64,000 nucleotides of DNA from Candidatus Eremiobacterota bacterium. GTDB taxonomy: Bacteria > Vulcanimicrobiota > Vulcanimicrobiia > Vulcanimicrobiales > Vulcanimicrobiaceae. Below are positions 34,770-43,622 of this stretch, piece after piece (position 1 is the stretch's first letter; every line of letters starts with the position of its first letter). The stretch is from the NCBI GenBank assembly GCA_019235885.1, contig JAFAKB010000074.1:62001-126000 (forward strand), given 5' to 3'. Both the position numbers and the translations under genes were made by a program. Below the pieces are notes generated by a model. It searched no databases, had not been told where the DNA came from, and saw only the letters and a list, made by a program, of their open reading frames with translations.

Positions 34770-35324
34770 CTACGTCTCGTCGGAGGCGAGGATCGCGTAG
34801 ATCTCCTTGCGTGCCTTGTCGAGGATCTCGCGCACGCGGTCCAGCGTCTTGTCGTCGCTGTTGCGCACGCTCATCACCGCGGCGCCGAGCTTCATCGCCG
34901 ACTCGCGGATGCGCTGTCGCGAACTCGGTTCGTCGTCGACCTCGTCGCCGTCGGTCGCCTCGGTGCCGCGGTTCGCGAGCAGCTCGCGACCGGCGTCGGT
35001 GATGGTGTACACCCGCTTCCCGTCGACCTGGTCGGACGTCACGAAGCCGCCGTCTTCCAGCATCTGCAGCGTCGGATACACCGATCCCGGACTCGGCTTC
35101 GCGCCGCGCCGCTCGGCGATCGCGTGCATGATCTCGTAGCCGTGCTGCGGCCCCTGCGCGAGCACTTCGAGGATCGCGAACTTCACGTCCCCGCGGCGCA
35201 TGCGCTGAATCCACCCGGCTTCCCAGCCGTAGTCCTTGCCGTGGCCGAACCAGAAGCCCCGCATCCCGCCAAACCCGTGCCGGTGACGGTGCCGGAAAAA
35301 CGCCCGATCTAGTTCATTCATCAT
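34770..35324 (-). CDS. PadR-family transcriptional regulator
   Basis: This 184-residue protein has a His/Gly-rich N-terminus (FRHRHRHGFGG). The PadR winged helix follows at about residues 44-115: RRGDVKFAILEVLAQGPQHG, YEIMHAIAERRGAKPSPGSV, YPTLQMLEDGGFV, then the wing KRVYTITDAGREL. A C-terminal helix with REILDKARKEIYAIL serves dimerisation. PadR proteins often repress their own promoter, and a fitting palindrome sits in the spacer of its promoter. The His-rich head could bind metal. Confidence 0.9.
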   Translation of the reverse strand: MMNELDRAFFRHRHRHGFGGMRGFWFGHGKDYGWEAGWIQRMRRGDVKFAILEVLAQGPQHGYEIMHAIAERRGAKPSPGSVYPTLQMLEDGGFVTSDQVDGKRVYTITDAGRELLANRGTEATDGDEVDDEPSSRQRIRESAMKLGAAVMSVRNSDDKTLDRVREILDKARKEIYAILASDET

Positions 35325-35332
35325 GTCGCGAT

Positions 35333-35360
35333 ACTATAACGATATATCGCAATCTGTCAA
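35333..35360 (-). promoter_or_regulatory. padR promoter with operator-like palindrome
   Basis: On the minus strand TTGACA is followed by a 16-base spacer and TATAGT. The spacer contains the perfect palindrome CGATATATCG (35340-35349), and a larger inverted repeat GCGATA-N11-TATCGC spans the -10. This fits autoregulation by PadR. Confidence 0.65.
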
Positions 35361-35383
35361 TACGCTCCGCGCCCTCGGTCTAC

Positions 35384-35463
35384 TTAAGGGCTAATGTGCG
35401 GGCTCTTATAGTCGATTTTCCGGCTTAGCAGCTCAAATGCGAGCTGTTCGGAACGTCTCCGAA
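35384..35463 (+). promoter_or_regulatory. putative ribBA promoter and leader inverted repeats
   Basis: TTAAGG-N17-TATAGT (35384-35412) is a plausible plus-strand promoter with a weak -35. Downstream are two perfect 6-bp inverted repeats, CAGCTC-N6-GAGCTG (35429-35446) and TTCGGA-N5-TCCGAA (35447-35463), in the untranslated leader. No FMN-riboswitch consensus is visible, so these repeats are candidate operators for the HTH fused to RibBA. Confidence 0.4.
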
Positions 35464-35537
35464 GCTCAGAGCAGGAGCCGGGCGCCTCGCTCGTTGGGCT
35501 TGACACCTGTTAACCCCCTGAGCGAGTCTTAGGGCCT

Positions 35538-36952
<1,415 letters not shown>

Positions 36953-36956
<4 letters not shown>

Positions 36957-37456
36957 AAGCCGACAAGCAGCCCAAGCACAAGAACGCGCTGCCCGACGCG
37001 CGCGGCAAGCACTTCGCGATCGTCGTCGCCGACTTCTACACCGACCTCGCCGCGCAGCTCGAAGACGGCGCGCGGCGCGGCTTGCGCGACTGCGGCGTCG
37101 CCGACGATCACGTCGAGGTGGCGCACGTCCCGGGCTGCTTCGAGCTGCCGATCGCCGCGCGCCGCCTGATCTCCGACGGCGACTTCGACGGGGTCGTCGC
37201 GCTCGGCGTCGTCATCCGCGGCGAGACGCCGCACTTCGACTACGTCGCCGGCGAGTGTGCGCGCGGCATCATGAACGTCCAGCTCGCCACCGAGATCCCG
37301 ATCGGTTTCGGCGTCCTGACGACAGAGAACCGCGCCCAAGCCGAAGAGCGCGCCGACCCCAAGCGCGGCGACAAAGGCTACGAAGCGGCGATCGCCGCCG
37401 CGACCGTCGCCGTCCTCGAGCGCAAGCGGGAGAAGAAGCGCGTCGGCTTTCGATAA
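36953..37456 (+). CDS. ribH: lumazine synthase
   Basis: RibH condenses the two riboflavin precursors into lumazine and usually forms a capsid-like shell. The 167-residue protein contains HFAIVVADFYTDLAAQLEDG, VPGCFELPIAARRL, ALGVVIRGETPHFDYV and the catalytic region GVLTTENRAQAEERA. A charged C-terminus (RKREKKRVGFR) follows. The gene ends with TAA at 37454-37456. Its last roughly 54 codons recur, diverged, at 42395-42559. Confidence 0.95.
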
Positions 37457-37463
37457 GCGCGGT

Positions 37464-37492
37464 GCCGTCCAGCGCCCCCCGCACTGGACGGC
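37464..37492. terminator. hairpin after ribH, possible terminator
   Basis: GCCGTCCAG and CTGGACGGC form a perfect 9-bp stem around an 11-base loop between the convergent ribH and the exported-protein gene at 37523. No T run follows, so termination is uncertain. Confidence 0.45.
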
Positions 37493-37522
37493 GTCGTGCC
37501 GCTCGTCCGCGGTACCTTGTGC

Positions 37523-37933
37523 TTACGCTGCGGGGCACTTTTCCAGGTGCGCCCACACGGGAAGCGGCTGGTTCGGTGTACGCGCAAACGCCGCCAGCAG
37601 CATCAGGTTCGGGGGTCGTAGGCCGCGGAACCATGAACGGGTCCTCGCATCCGCATCGGCCGAGACCGTAACCCACGCGTTTCCAAGGTCATCCAGAAAG
37701 ACGAACCCCTGCGTCTTATCGCCGACCTTCAGTTGGGCTGCCGCGATGAGCGACGCTCGGAGAAACTTCTTTGCCTTCACGTCGTACGCCGTCGCGTTGT
37801 CGTAGTAGAGGTAGCGATTTGACGTATGCGGGCAAATATTCGGCGACGGGAGGGTATCGGCGCTCGCGCCGGACGACATGGACAGCAACAGTGCCACAAG
37901 AGCCGACGTGGTAAGTGAGGTTGCTCTGGCCAT
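37523..37933 (-). CDS. exported protein of unknown function
   Basis: I chose ATG 37933, which opens a signal peptide (RATSLTTSALVALLLSMSS, cut near ASA). The mature part (about 112 residues) contains CPHTSNRYLYYDNATAYDVK, ASLIAAAQLKVGDKTQGFVF and a final CPAA, giving two cysteines that could form a disulphide. No family is recognised. It lies 14 bases downstream of the frameshifted lipoprotein gene on the same strand, so both were probably one operon. This is the first gene of the ribH-bounded island. Confidence 0.6.
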   Translation of the reverse strand: MARATSLTTSALVALLLSMSSGASADTLPSPNICPHTSNRYLYYDNATAYDVKAKKFLRASLIAAAQLKVGDKTQGFVFLDDLGNAWVTVSADADARTRSWFRGLRPPNLMLLAAFARTPNQPLPVWAHLEKCPAA

Positions 37934-37947
37934 AGGGTCAAGGCTCC

Positions 37948-38713
37948 TTAGTGCGTCATCTGCTTGAGACTGGACCAGCATTGCACTGCCGTCTTTCCGG
38001 CGGGAAGTGACGGTATTCCCTTGACCGGCGAACCGTTCTGCTGCAGCTGCTGCGCCGTCGTGTTCGGAGCCGCATTCAAGCCGAACGAGACGCCAAAACC
38101 GGTCGAATTTGCATAGCTGACGCTGACGGATGGTGACCAACTGAGATTGGGGTTCGCTTGGAAGTAGTAATACCCCCATTGATCTTGATAGAACCAACCG
38201 ATCAGCGTATCATTTACCATCAGCTGCCCGCCCGCATTGTACGGGAAGCCCTGCGACACAACCACTTCGTTGACGTTGGCCACCTGCGCGGGTACGCCGT
38301 TGCGCTGGTACGGAAGGTTGTCGTGATAGCCATACCCTGACCCAGGATTATTTCCGCACTTCTGCCCATCGGTCGGCGGGGATGGATAAATGGCGACTTG
38401 ATCGCCGGTAGAACCTCCTTGGTTCGTTTCGCCCCCGGTTCCACCAGTCTCCGGGGAGCCGCTATCGCCGCACGCTGCGCTGTTCGGATCGCTGCCACAC
38501 CCGGCGCAAGACTGAGGGTCATCCAAACAGTTGGACTGCGTGTACGATGGCTTTTTTCGCGTGAGACTTTGAGGTGGAGTCCCCCGCGGAGCGTGCAGAC
38601 GGTAGCGCTGACGAACTTGACCATCCGCTGCATCCGCCCAGCGATAGCGCAAGAATCGACAAAGGAAGGAGAAGGCCCGCGCGACTAATGAGCGAGCGCG
38701 TTGCACAGGGCAT
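37948..38713 (-). pseudogene. lipoprotein gene interrupted by a frameshift
   Basis: From ATG 38713 the frame gives a signal peptide with a lipobox (LSILALSLGGCSG) and then runs to a stop near 38519. The rest of the protein is in another frame, which carries RKKPSYTQSNCLDDPQSCAG, a Gly/Ser/Thr-rich linker (GGTGGETNQGGSTG) and a beta-rich tail (GWFYQDQWGYYYFQANPNLS) to 37948. The shift falls near 38590. It is either a recent one-base indel or a sequence error, since the downstream frame is long and clean. No family is recognised. Confidence 0.6.
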
Positions 38714-39090
38714 TTGAACACACACCGATCGTTTAGAAACGGGTAACACACTACACGCGGCGTTGGACGTTTAGATCACTAGCCGCTGGGAACGGATATT
38801 TTGCGCTCCACAGCCAATGTTCGGAAGAACGAGGCGCTTGTGACGCTCGGTCGCGAAGATGCGGAAGTCGCCCACACCGTGGAACCGAAACCCATTCATC
38901 CAGTTCCGACAATAGTCATAACACGCTAGGCGATTTGTGTCAACGGAGCGCCGCGATTTTTTCATGATGTCGGCGCCACGAGGCGGACGCCGTTCGTATC
39001 GACGACATCCCCGGCTTATTGCGCGCCGAGCGAAACCTTAATCTGCACCGGGAGATTTGTCCCGCCGCGCTGCATCGCGCCTCTTGGAGC

Positions 39091-39188
39091 GGTTTGATGA
39101 ATCCCGCGCCCCGCGGGAGCTCCTTCAATAATTCCGCGCGATTTCGGGCGTTGAAGGTTCGATAAACCTCCGTCACAGTGTTCGCGGT
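39091..39188 (-). pseudogene. C-terminal remnant of a LuxR-type regulator
   Basis: The minus strand encodes ANTVTEVYRTFNARNRAELL, closely matching the tail of the regulator at 41509 (ANTVTEVYRAFNVRNRTELL). Stop codons (TAG) interrupt the frame just upstream, and no body of the gene is left. It is a relic of a second, oppositely oriented regulator in the same island. Confidence 0.65.
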
Positions 39189-39603
39189 CTACGTTCCGTG
39201 CGTCTATCGCTCTTCGCCGTCGTTTGAAACAGCGCATTCAAAGCCGGAAAAGAAGCCACTGCCGCCGACAACCTCCGGGGTGTAGGCGGACCGCTACTGT
39301 GTGGCAAGCGCGGCCCGCAGAGGCGATCGGCGGCAGCGTCCGCCGTTACCCGCGCTCACCCCGTCGAAGACGGCACTCGCACGGTAACGGACGATGGTGA
39401 AGCGTTCCCGACGTCCGATGAGTGCATCCCGCATCGTCGTGCAGTGAAGTTCGATGACCGCAAGCGCCGCACACTAACGCGACGGATTCATCGGACCGTC
39501 CGCAGACCCAAGCGTATGGCACCCGTCTCCTCCAGGATCGCACTGCCCGCCGCGTCGTGCGCGCAGTACCAGCACGCTACCACAGGACGCTTCTAATCAC
39601 CAT

Positions 39604-39673
39604 CCGGAGATTTCTCCCGGGGTTCCCTGTCGCAATGCTGGTATTCTAATCGGAACCGGGAGGTTTCTCCCGG
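39604..39673. promoter_or_regulatory. two inverted-repeat elements upstream of the peptide gene
   Basis: CCGGAGATTTCTCCCGG (39604-39620) and CCGGGAGGTTTCTCCCGG (39656-39673) are near-identical imperfect or perfect palindromes. Their starts are 52 bases apart, about five helical turns. The second extends to a 9-bp arm (AACCGGGAG / CTCCCGGTT). The peptide start lies 33 bases downstream. They are candidate operators for the TPR/LuxR regulator; the second could also form a terminator-like RNA hairpin. Confidence 0.6.
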
Positions 39674-39705
39674 TTTCTCTGGCTCAAGTGCCGGAAAGGG
39701 TGCCC

Positions 39706-39855
39706 ATGCTCGTAATCCTCGCGCTTGCCGCGCTACTGCTCGGTGGTACCGTCACGCCGAATGACGTTCTCCCTGGTGGACCGTCCATAACTACTAACGC
39801 GGCCACGATGCCCGCTGGTCCTGTTGACGACGGCCTAACCGGGGGACCCTCGTAA
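39706..39855 (+). CDS. 49-residue signal-peptide-like ORF, candidate peptide signal
   Basis: ATG 39706 follows GGAAAGGG by 5 bases, a good ribosome site. The product starts LVILALAALLLGG, a short hydrophobic export signal. A 35-residue Gly/Pro/Thr-rich tail follows (TPNDVLPGGPSITTNAA ... GLTGGPS). It is followed 35 bases later by the TPR/LuxR regulator. The order small exported peptide then TPR regulator is the layout of RRNPP-type quorum-sensing pairs, where the peptide tail is processed outside and re-imported. That role is inferred from layout alone. It could also be a leader peptide or a chance ORF. Confidence 0.55.
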   Translation: MLVILALAALLLGGTVTPNDVLPGGPSITTNAATMPAGPVDDGLTGGPS

Positions 39856-39889
39856 GACGGGGACGGAGTTCGCCCGCGCAAAGCGAAGG

Positions 39890-41509
39890 TTGCGCGCGGG
39901 TGTCACGGGGGAGGCACCTCGGAAAGGTGTCTCCCTCTCTTTATCCCGGGGAGGATTTACGTCTGCACAACGCCGGTCCAAGAACCAGCGCCATACGTTT
40001 CGGGAAGCGATAGACCTATGGTTCGCCGGGAACTTCGAGTTGTGCCTGGACGTCTGCGAATCCGTCAGTGAGCGCGCACCTGAGGTATTAGCGCAAGTAG
40101 AGCTCCTACGCGCTCGCGCACTACTGCGATTGAATCGTGCCGCCGAGGCGCTCGCAATCATTGACAATTTCGCATGGCCGGAAAGCGGCGACGTCGCGGT
40201 CACTGCACGCATGCTAAAGGGCGCGGCCCTCATTCGATCCGATGAAGTTGGCCGCGGTCTCGCGCTACTGGAAGCCCTTCAACAAACTGCGACCGACGCG
40301 CATCCAACGATTCAGTCCGAAATAGCGTTGAATCGCGCGCTCGGCCACTTCTGCCGCCATGAAGTGGACGCCGCCGATCGCGCCCTCGACTTGGTCTCTC
40401 CGGATACGGACATTGTGTACGCGCGAGCGCTCGAATATCGCGGCTGGGTTGCCTGTCGTCGCGCGAAGTTTCTCCTTGCCAGCAGGTACTTTCAGGAAGC
40501 CCTCGCGTTCCTAGACGGATGCAAACACTACGATCGGTACCTTGAAGCAAATTGTGCTCAAGTCCTCGCATTACTCACGATTGAACTTCTTGACCTTCCA
40601 ACGTGGACCGTGGTTGCTGAGCGTCGGGCGAAAATTGATTGGTCGGCGACGGATATTCAGCGTCATCGATTCTGGATCACGCTTTGCGCGGCGACCTACG
40701 CTTACGAAATCGAAGGAGCTGATCTTGTTGCGATCAGCGAAGGCCGTATGGCGGAAGCGCTCGCACCGACGCCGGCGGCGCGAGTCGAAGCCCTTTGCCG
40801 CCGAGCGGCCACGGCAGGGCGCGCCGCTGAGCGGCTTTCGCACCGGGACCATACGGACGAGGCGTACGAACTCTTTGCTTCGCTCAACCCAGCCCAATTC
40901 GAGCAGTATGACAAGCTGGTACCGCTTGTACTCGCGAAAGAGTTGTCGATCGCGGGTCGTGTCGAGCAGGCCCAACGCGTGTTTCACCTATACCGAGAGC
41001 ACCGGGGAACCTCTGCGTTGCTTGCGGTGACAGGAAACCCGTTTCGTCATGCGTTTGAAAAATTTATCGAAGGGTTTGTCGCAGAATCCGCCGACGATCG
41101 TGCGAGGGCGCGCCGCTCCTACCTCCAAGCCTTCACCAAGTTCCGCGCTATCGACTACAAGAGGCGAGCCGTGCACTCAGCTCTACGCCTCGGCGCACTG
41201 CTGAACGAGCCGGAGCTCTTTGAATACGCCGATGCGACGACGCGCCATTTGCCGCCGCAAGGCTGGCTTCGGCAACAGGTAGAAAGCCTGCCAACCGACA
41301 TTATCCTGCGAGGCCTTTCAATGGCGCGAAGGGACGTATTGCGATTGCTTTGCCAGGGCCTCACGATGGACGAGATCGCGCAACGCCGGGAGCGTTCGCC
41401 AAAGACGGTCGCAAACACGGTGACGGAAGTCTATCGTGCCTTCAACGTCCGCAACAGAACGGAACTACTGAACGAGCTCCTACGGCGCGGAATCATTAAA
41501 TCGGCATAG
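39890..41509 (+). CDS. TPR-type regulator with C-terminal LuxR HTH
   Basis: This protein is about 510-539 residues. The start is uncertain: the frame is open from GTG 39890, but a GGGGAGG at about 39950 suggests initiation near FTSAQRRSKNQRHTF with a non-standard codon. Residues from HTFREAIDLWFAGNFELCLD to about 460 are helix pairs of TPR type (LLRARALLRLNRAAEALAII, ARALEYRGWVACRRAKFLLA). The C-terminal 65 residues are a LuxR HTH: LSMARRDVLRLLCQGLTMDE, IAQRRERSPKTVANTVTEVY, RAFNVRNRTELL. It probably activates the peptide gene or its neighbours when the TPR part binds a ligand. No ATPase or kinase domain is visible. Confidence 0.8.
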   Translation: MRAGVTGEAPRKGVSLSLSRGGFTSAQRRSKNQRHTFREAIDLWFAGNFELCLDVCESVSERAPEVLAQVELLRARALLRLNRAAEALAIIDNFAWPESGDVAVTARMLKGAALIRSDEVGRGLALLEALQQTATDAHPTIQSEIALNRALGHFCRHEVDAADRALDLVSPDTDIVYARALEYRGWVACRRAKFLLASRYFQEALAFLDGCKHYDRYLEANCAQVLALLTIELLDLPTWTVVAERRAKIDWSATDIQRHRFWITLCAATYAYEIEGADLVAISEGRMAEALAPTPAARVEALCRRAATAGRAAERLSHRDHTDEAYELFASLNPAQFEQYDKLVPLVLAKELSIAGRVEQAQRVFHLYREHRGTSALLAVTGNPFRHAFEKFIEGFVAESADDRARARRSYLQAFTKFRAIDYKRRAVHSALRLGALLNEPELFEYADATTRHLPPQGWLRQQVESLPTDIILRGLSMARRDVLRLLCQGLTMDEIAQRRERSPKTVANTVTEVYRAFNVRNRTELLNELLRRGIIKSA

Positions 41510-41522
41510 TTCCCGCAGATAC

Positions 41523-41861
41523 TCATTGCCACAATGGGCCGTTTTCCGAGACGTACTCCGCCAGCATGTTCAGCACATCGCATTGACGCTGCCGAAGCTT
41601 CATAGAAAGAACGATCTCGGCGCGATCTGCGACGTACTGCAGATCGGGTGCGATCGTGCCTTGGCGACGCGAGACGATCCCGAGCAAAAGGAGCGAGATG
41701 AGGCCGCTCGTTCCCGCAGAGCTCTCGTAGGTGAGATACGCCTCCCGCAGCGTGCGTTCTGCGTCGCTGCAAGGCTCTCTCGTCCAATCGATGCCGGCCT
41801 TGTCAAATGCGTCGCAGGCCTTGAACGGTACGACGTTCATTCTCTTCGTCGAGTCATTCAC
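41523..41861 (-). CDS. unknown cassette protein A, copy 2
   Basis: This 112-residue paralogue of the protein at 29015 is about 85% identical by eye: MNVVPFKACDAFDKAGIDWT, YLTYESSAGTSGLISLLLLG, QRQCDVLNMLAEYVSENGPL. Most differences are conservative. Its start overlaps the HTH gene upstream (ATGA). The 3' end lies 14 bases past the convergent LuxR stop. Same-length retention in both copies suggests selection. The function is unknown. Confidence 0.65.
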   Translation of the reverse strand: MNDSTKRMNVVPFKACDAFDKAGIDWTREPCSDAERTLREAYLTYESSAGTSGLISLLLLGIVSRRQGTIAPDLQYVADRAEIVLSMKLRQRQCDVLNMLAEYVSENGPLWQ

Positions 41862-42139
41862 GACGGGGACCGCCCTTCGTGGTGAAAGGGCGCCATGCGA
41901 TACGCGCCGTCTCCGGCGGCGACGCGAACGCCGGCGGCTTGCACCGCCGAGAGATCCCGCCGAAACGTCTGCGCCGAAGCGCCGAACCGATCCCGATAAA
42001 GATCAAACCGTACGGCTTCGTGCCGTACGAACCGCGCGATGAGCCAGGCGGCTCGCGCGATTCTGGAGTGCCCGCATTCTACGGGAATATGACCCGGCCG
42101 GGTATCGCACGCGGGCACGGCGAACTGAGGTTTTGTCAT
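41858..42139 (-). CDS. HTH protein of the duplicated cassette, copy 2
   Basis: This 93-residue protein starts at ATG 42139, the Met conserved between copies; ATG 42151 is an alternative. It keeps the HTH signature IARFVRHEAVRFDLYRDRFG, ASAQTFRRDLSAVQAAGV and the wing GAYRMAPFH. Changes relative to copy 1 cluster in the first recognition-helix positions (SPRAFRR versus SAQTFRR), so the copies may bind slightly different sites. It is the first gene of the operon. Confidence 0.65.
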   Translation of the reverse strand: MTKPQFAVPACDTRPGHIPVECGHSRIARAAWLIARFVRHEAVRFDLYRDRFGASAQTFRRDLSAVQAAGVRVAAGDGAYRMAPFHHEGRSPS

Positions 42140-42164
42140 TCGATGATTCATCCATCGGGTGACG

Positions 42165-42196
42165 GGCCCGGTCAGTGTTCCACCACTGATCGGGCC
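42165..42196. promoter_or_regulatory. leader hairpin of cassette copy 2
   Basis: GGCCCGGTCAGTG and CACTGATCGGGCC pair around a 6-base loop. Relative to copy 1 a C-G pair is replaced by a T-A pair (GCG/CGC to GTG/CAC), so both arms changed together. A second perfect stem, CGCCGGG-TTCACG-CCCGGCG, lies next to it at about 42214-42233 in this copy only. Confidence 0.6.
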
Positions 42197-42243
42197 GCTT
42201 TAGTTATGAAAAGCGCCGGGTTCACGCCCGGCGGCATAAAGGA

Positions 42244-42272
42244 ATTATAGCACATACGTTCGACGTTGTCAT
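42244..42272 (-). promoter_or_regulatory. cassette promoter with LexA-like box, copy 2
   Basis: On the minus strand ATGACA-N17-TATAAT repeats the design of copy 1. CGAACGTATGTGCT in the spacer again fits the LexA box at 12 of 14 positions, while the bases just upstream of it differ between the copies. Confidence 0.65.
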
Positions 42273-42392
42273 GTCGTCCAGCTAAAATTTTTCTGCGTGC
42301 GGGTCTTAGTGCGGGCGCCTTCTGAGCACCTCAGGCAGCGCGATATTACTCGGCACCAAAAGATGCGACGCTTCTCCAGGGTATTTTGCACG

Positions 42393-42559
42393 CCGAGATC
42401 CCCATCGGTTTCGGCGTGCTGACGACCGACAACCGCGCGCAAGCCGAAGAGCGCGCCGACCCGAGGCGCGGCGACAAAGGCTACGAAGCGGCGATCGCCG
42501 CCGCCACCGTTGCCGTCCTCGAGCGCAAGCGCGAGAAGAAGCGCGTGGGCTTCCGCTGA
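42393..42559 (+). pseudogene. duplicated 3' end of ribH
   Basis: From GAG 42395 to TGA 42557-42559 the plus strand encodes 54 residues (EIPIGFGVLTTDNRAQAEER ... RKREKKRVGFR) that match the end of RibH with only about three amino-acid changes. Most nucleotide differences from the true gene are synonymous, so the copy has diverged under former selection rather than being a fresh duplication. The 5' two-thirds of the gene is missing. It marks the right end of the island that begins after ribH. Confidence 0.85.
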
Positions 42560-42563
42560 CCGG

Positions 42564-43445
42564 TCAAAACCGATGGTTCTGAGGCGTGAACGAGACGACG
42601 AACGTGTACGCTCCGAAGACGTGACGACAGCGAAAAACCGAGCCTTCGAAGCGTGATCGCGCGGTAGCAGCGAGGGCCACTCGATCCATGATGTTGTTCC
42701 CGGCCGTCTTCAGCACGCGCGTTCCGAGAATCCGATCGTCCGGCCCGAGCAGGACGACGATGACCGCCTGCCCCTCCGCGTCTGGGTACGGGTTTCCCGG
42801 TTTGAACGCGAACGTCGTTTGCGGCGCACGATAGGGAACCGCACACGAAACCGGATCGTCGACCGCTGTCGGAGCGTCGATAGGCACCTGCGCGCGAGCT
42901 CGTGCGCGAAGCTCCTCCGTGCGCCGGCCGTCGTTATTCACTGCGCCGTCGACCGACGCTATCCACGGCGAGAACACCGGGCTGCACGTTGTCATGCCGT
43001 TTTCTTCGATCGCGGTCACGGCGGCACCGTCGAGCGACACCGCCGCCGGAAACCGAACGACGACCGGAGCCTCCGGCGTCTTGTCGTCCGCCATGTCCGG
43101 TACGACGACGTTCTTGAAGCGTACGTCGTACCGCCGGTTTCCAGCGTAGAGCGAGACGATACCTGATGCGAGCCCGGTCTCGAGCCCGTGGAGCGTGATC
43201 GCATAGCGTGTCTTCGTACCGTCGATGACCGTGACGGAAGGTTGCACCGGGCAGAACGGCGTGTCTGCCGACGATCGTGCGGGGCTGGACGGCTGCGGCG
43301 ACGGCTTTGCGCCGGGACCGGGTTCAGCCCCGACCGCGGGCGCCGCGGAAGCGGCGAGAACGGCAAGGACCGCTGCGATGGTTGAAGAGCTCATGCCGAG
43401 CGACGTCGTGAGGCCGAACCAGAACACCTGTGCGATCGACCGCAT
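42564..43445 (-). CDS. exported protein with TonB C-terminal-like domain
   Basis: The 293-residue protein starts at ATG 43445; ATG 43394 is an alternative. A hydrophobic N-terminus (STIAAVLAVLAASAAPAVG) acts as a signal or anchor. A Pro/Ser-rich spacer (GAKPSPQPSSPARSS) and a beta-rich middle domain follow. The last roughly 90 residues (AFKPGNPYPDAEGQAVIVVL ... NNIMDRVALAATARSRFEG) resemble the TonB C-terminal fold of TonB-family proteins, where a conserved YPDAE/Y-P motif begins the domain. It lies 5 bases beyond the ribH fragment on the opposite strand. Confidence 0.7.
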   Translation of the reverse strand: MRSIAQVFWFGLTTSLGMSSSTIAAVLAVLAASAAPAVGAEPGPGAKPSPQPSSPARSSADTPFCPVQPSVTVIDGTKTRYAITLHGLETGLASGIVSLYAGNRRYDVRFKNVVVPDMADDKTPEAPVVVRFPAAVSLDGAAVTAIEENGMTTCSPVFSPWIASVDGAVNNDGRRTEELRARARAQVPIDAPTAVDDPVSCAVPYRAPQTTFAFKPGNPYPDAEGQAVIVVLLGPDDRILGTRVLKTAGNNIMDRVALAATARSRFEGSVFRCRHVFGAYTFVVSFTPQNHRF

Positions 43446-43622
43446 GCGACGCGCGGGTTCGCGCGCCGCGCGCCGGCCGCCTCGGCCTCGATGGTCCCGG
43501 ATAGACAAGTACCGTTCTCTCCCGTATACTCCGCGATACGACGCCGCCGATCGGTCGGCGCCGTGTTTCCCATCCGTTTCCATTTGGGGGGTCGAGCGGC
43601 GTCCGCCGCCCGGCCGAGGTCG

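Larger units (their letters stand above)
38714..39705. other. gene-poor stretch inside the island
   Basis: Apart from the LuxR remnant at 39091 and the two inverted repeats from 39604, I see no gene. Several short open frames occur but have no family-like sequence or ribosome sites. The composition is lower in GC than the core genes. It looks like decayed sequence flanking the active peptide/regulator module. Confidence 0.4.

Noticed and set aside
35500-35530. TTGACA close to the ribBA start as a second promoter
   Set aside because: No acceptable -10 lies 16-18 bases downstream.
35361-35537. Possible FMN riboswitch upstream of ribBA
   Set aside because: None of the conserved FMN-aptamer blocks are present; only two simple inverted repeats are seen.
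38771-38965. 64-codon minus-strand ORF upstream of the split lipoprotein
   Set aside because: No ribosome site and no recognisable sequence; probably part of the lipoprotein's leader region.
39346-39543. 65-codon minus-strand ORF in the island
   Set aside because: Cys/His/Arg-rich by composition only; no paired motif spacing for a zinc finger and no ribosome site.
37457-42560. CRISPR array or transposase inside the ribH-bounded island
   Set aside because: No regular repeat-spacer pattern and no transposase or integrase motif was seen on either strand.
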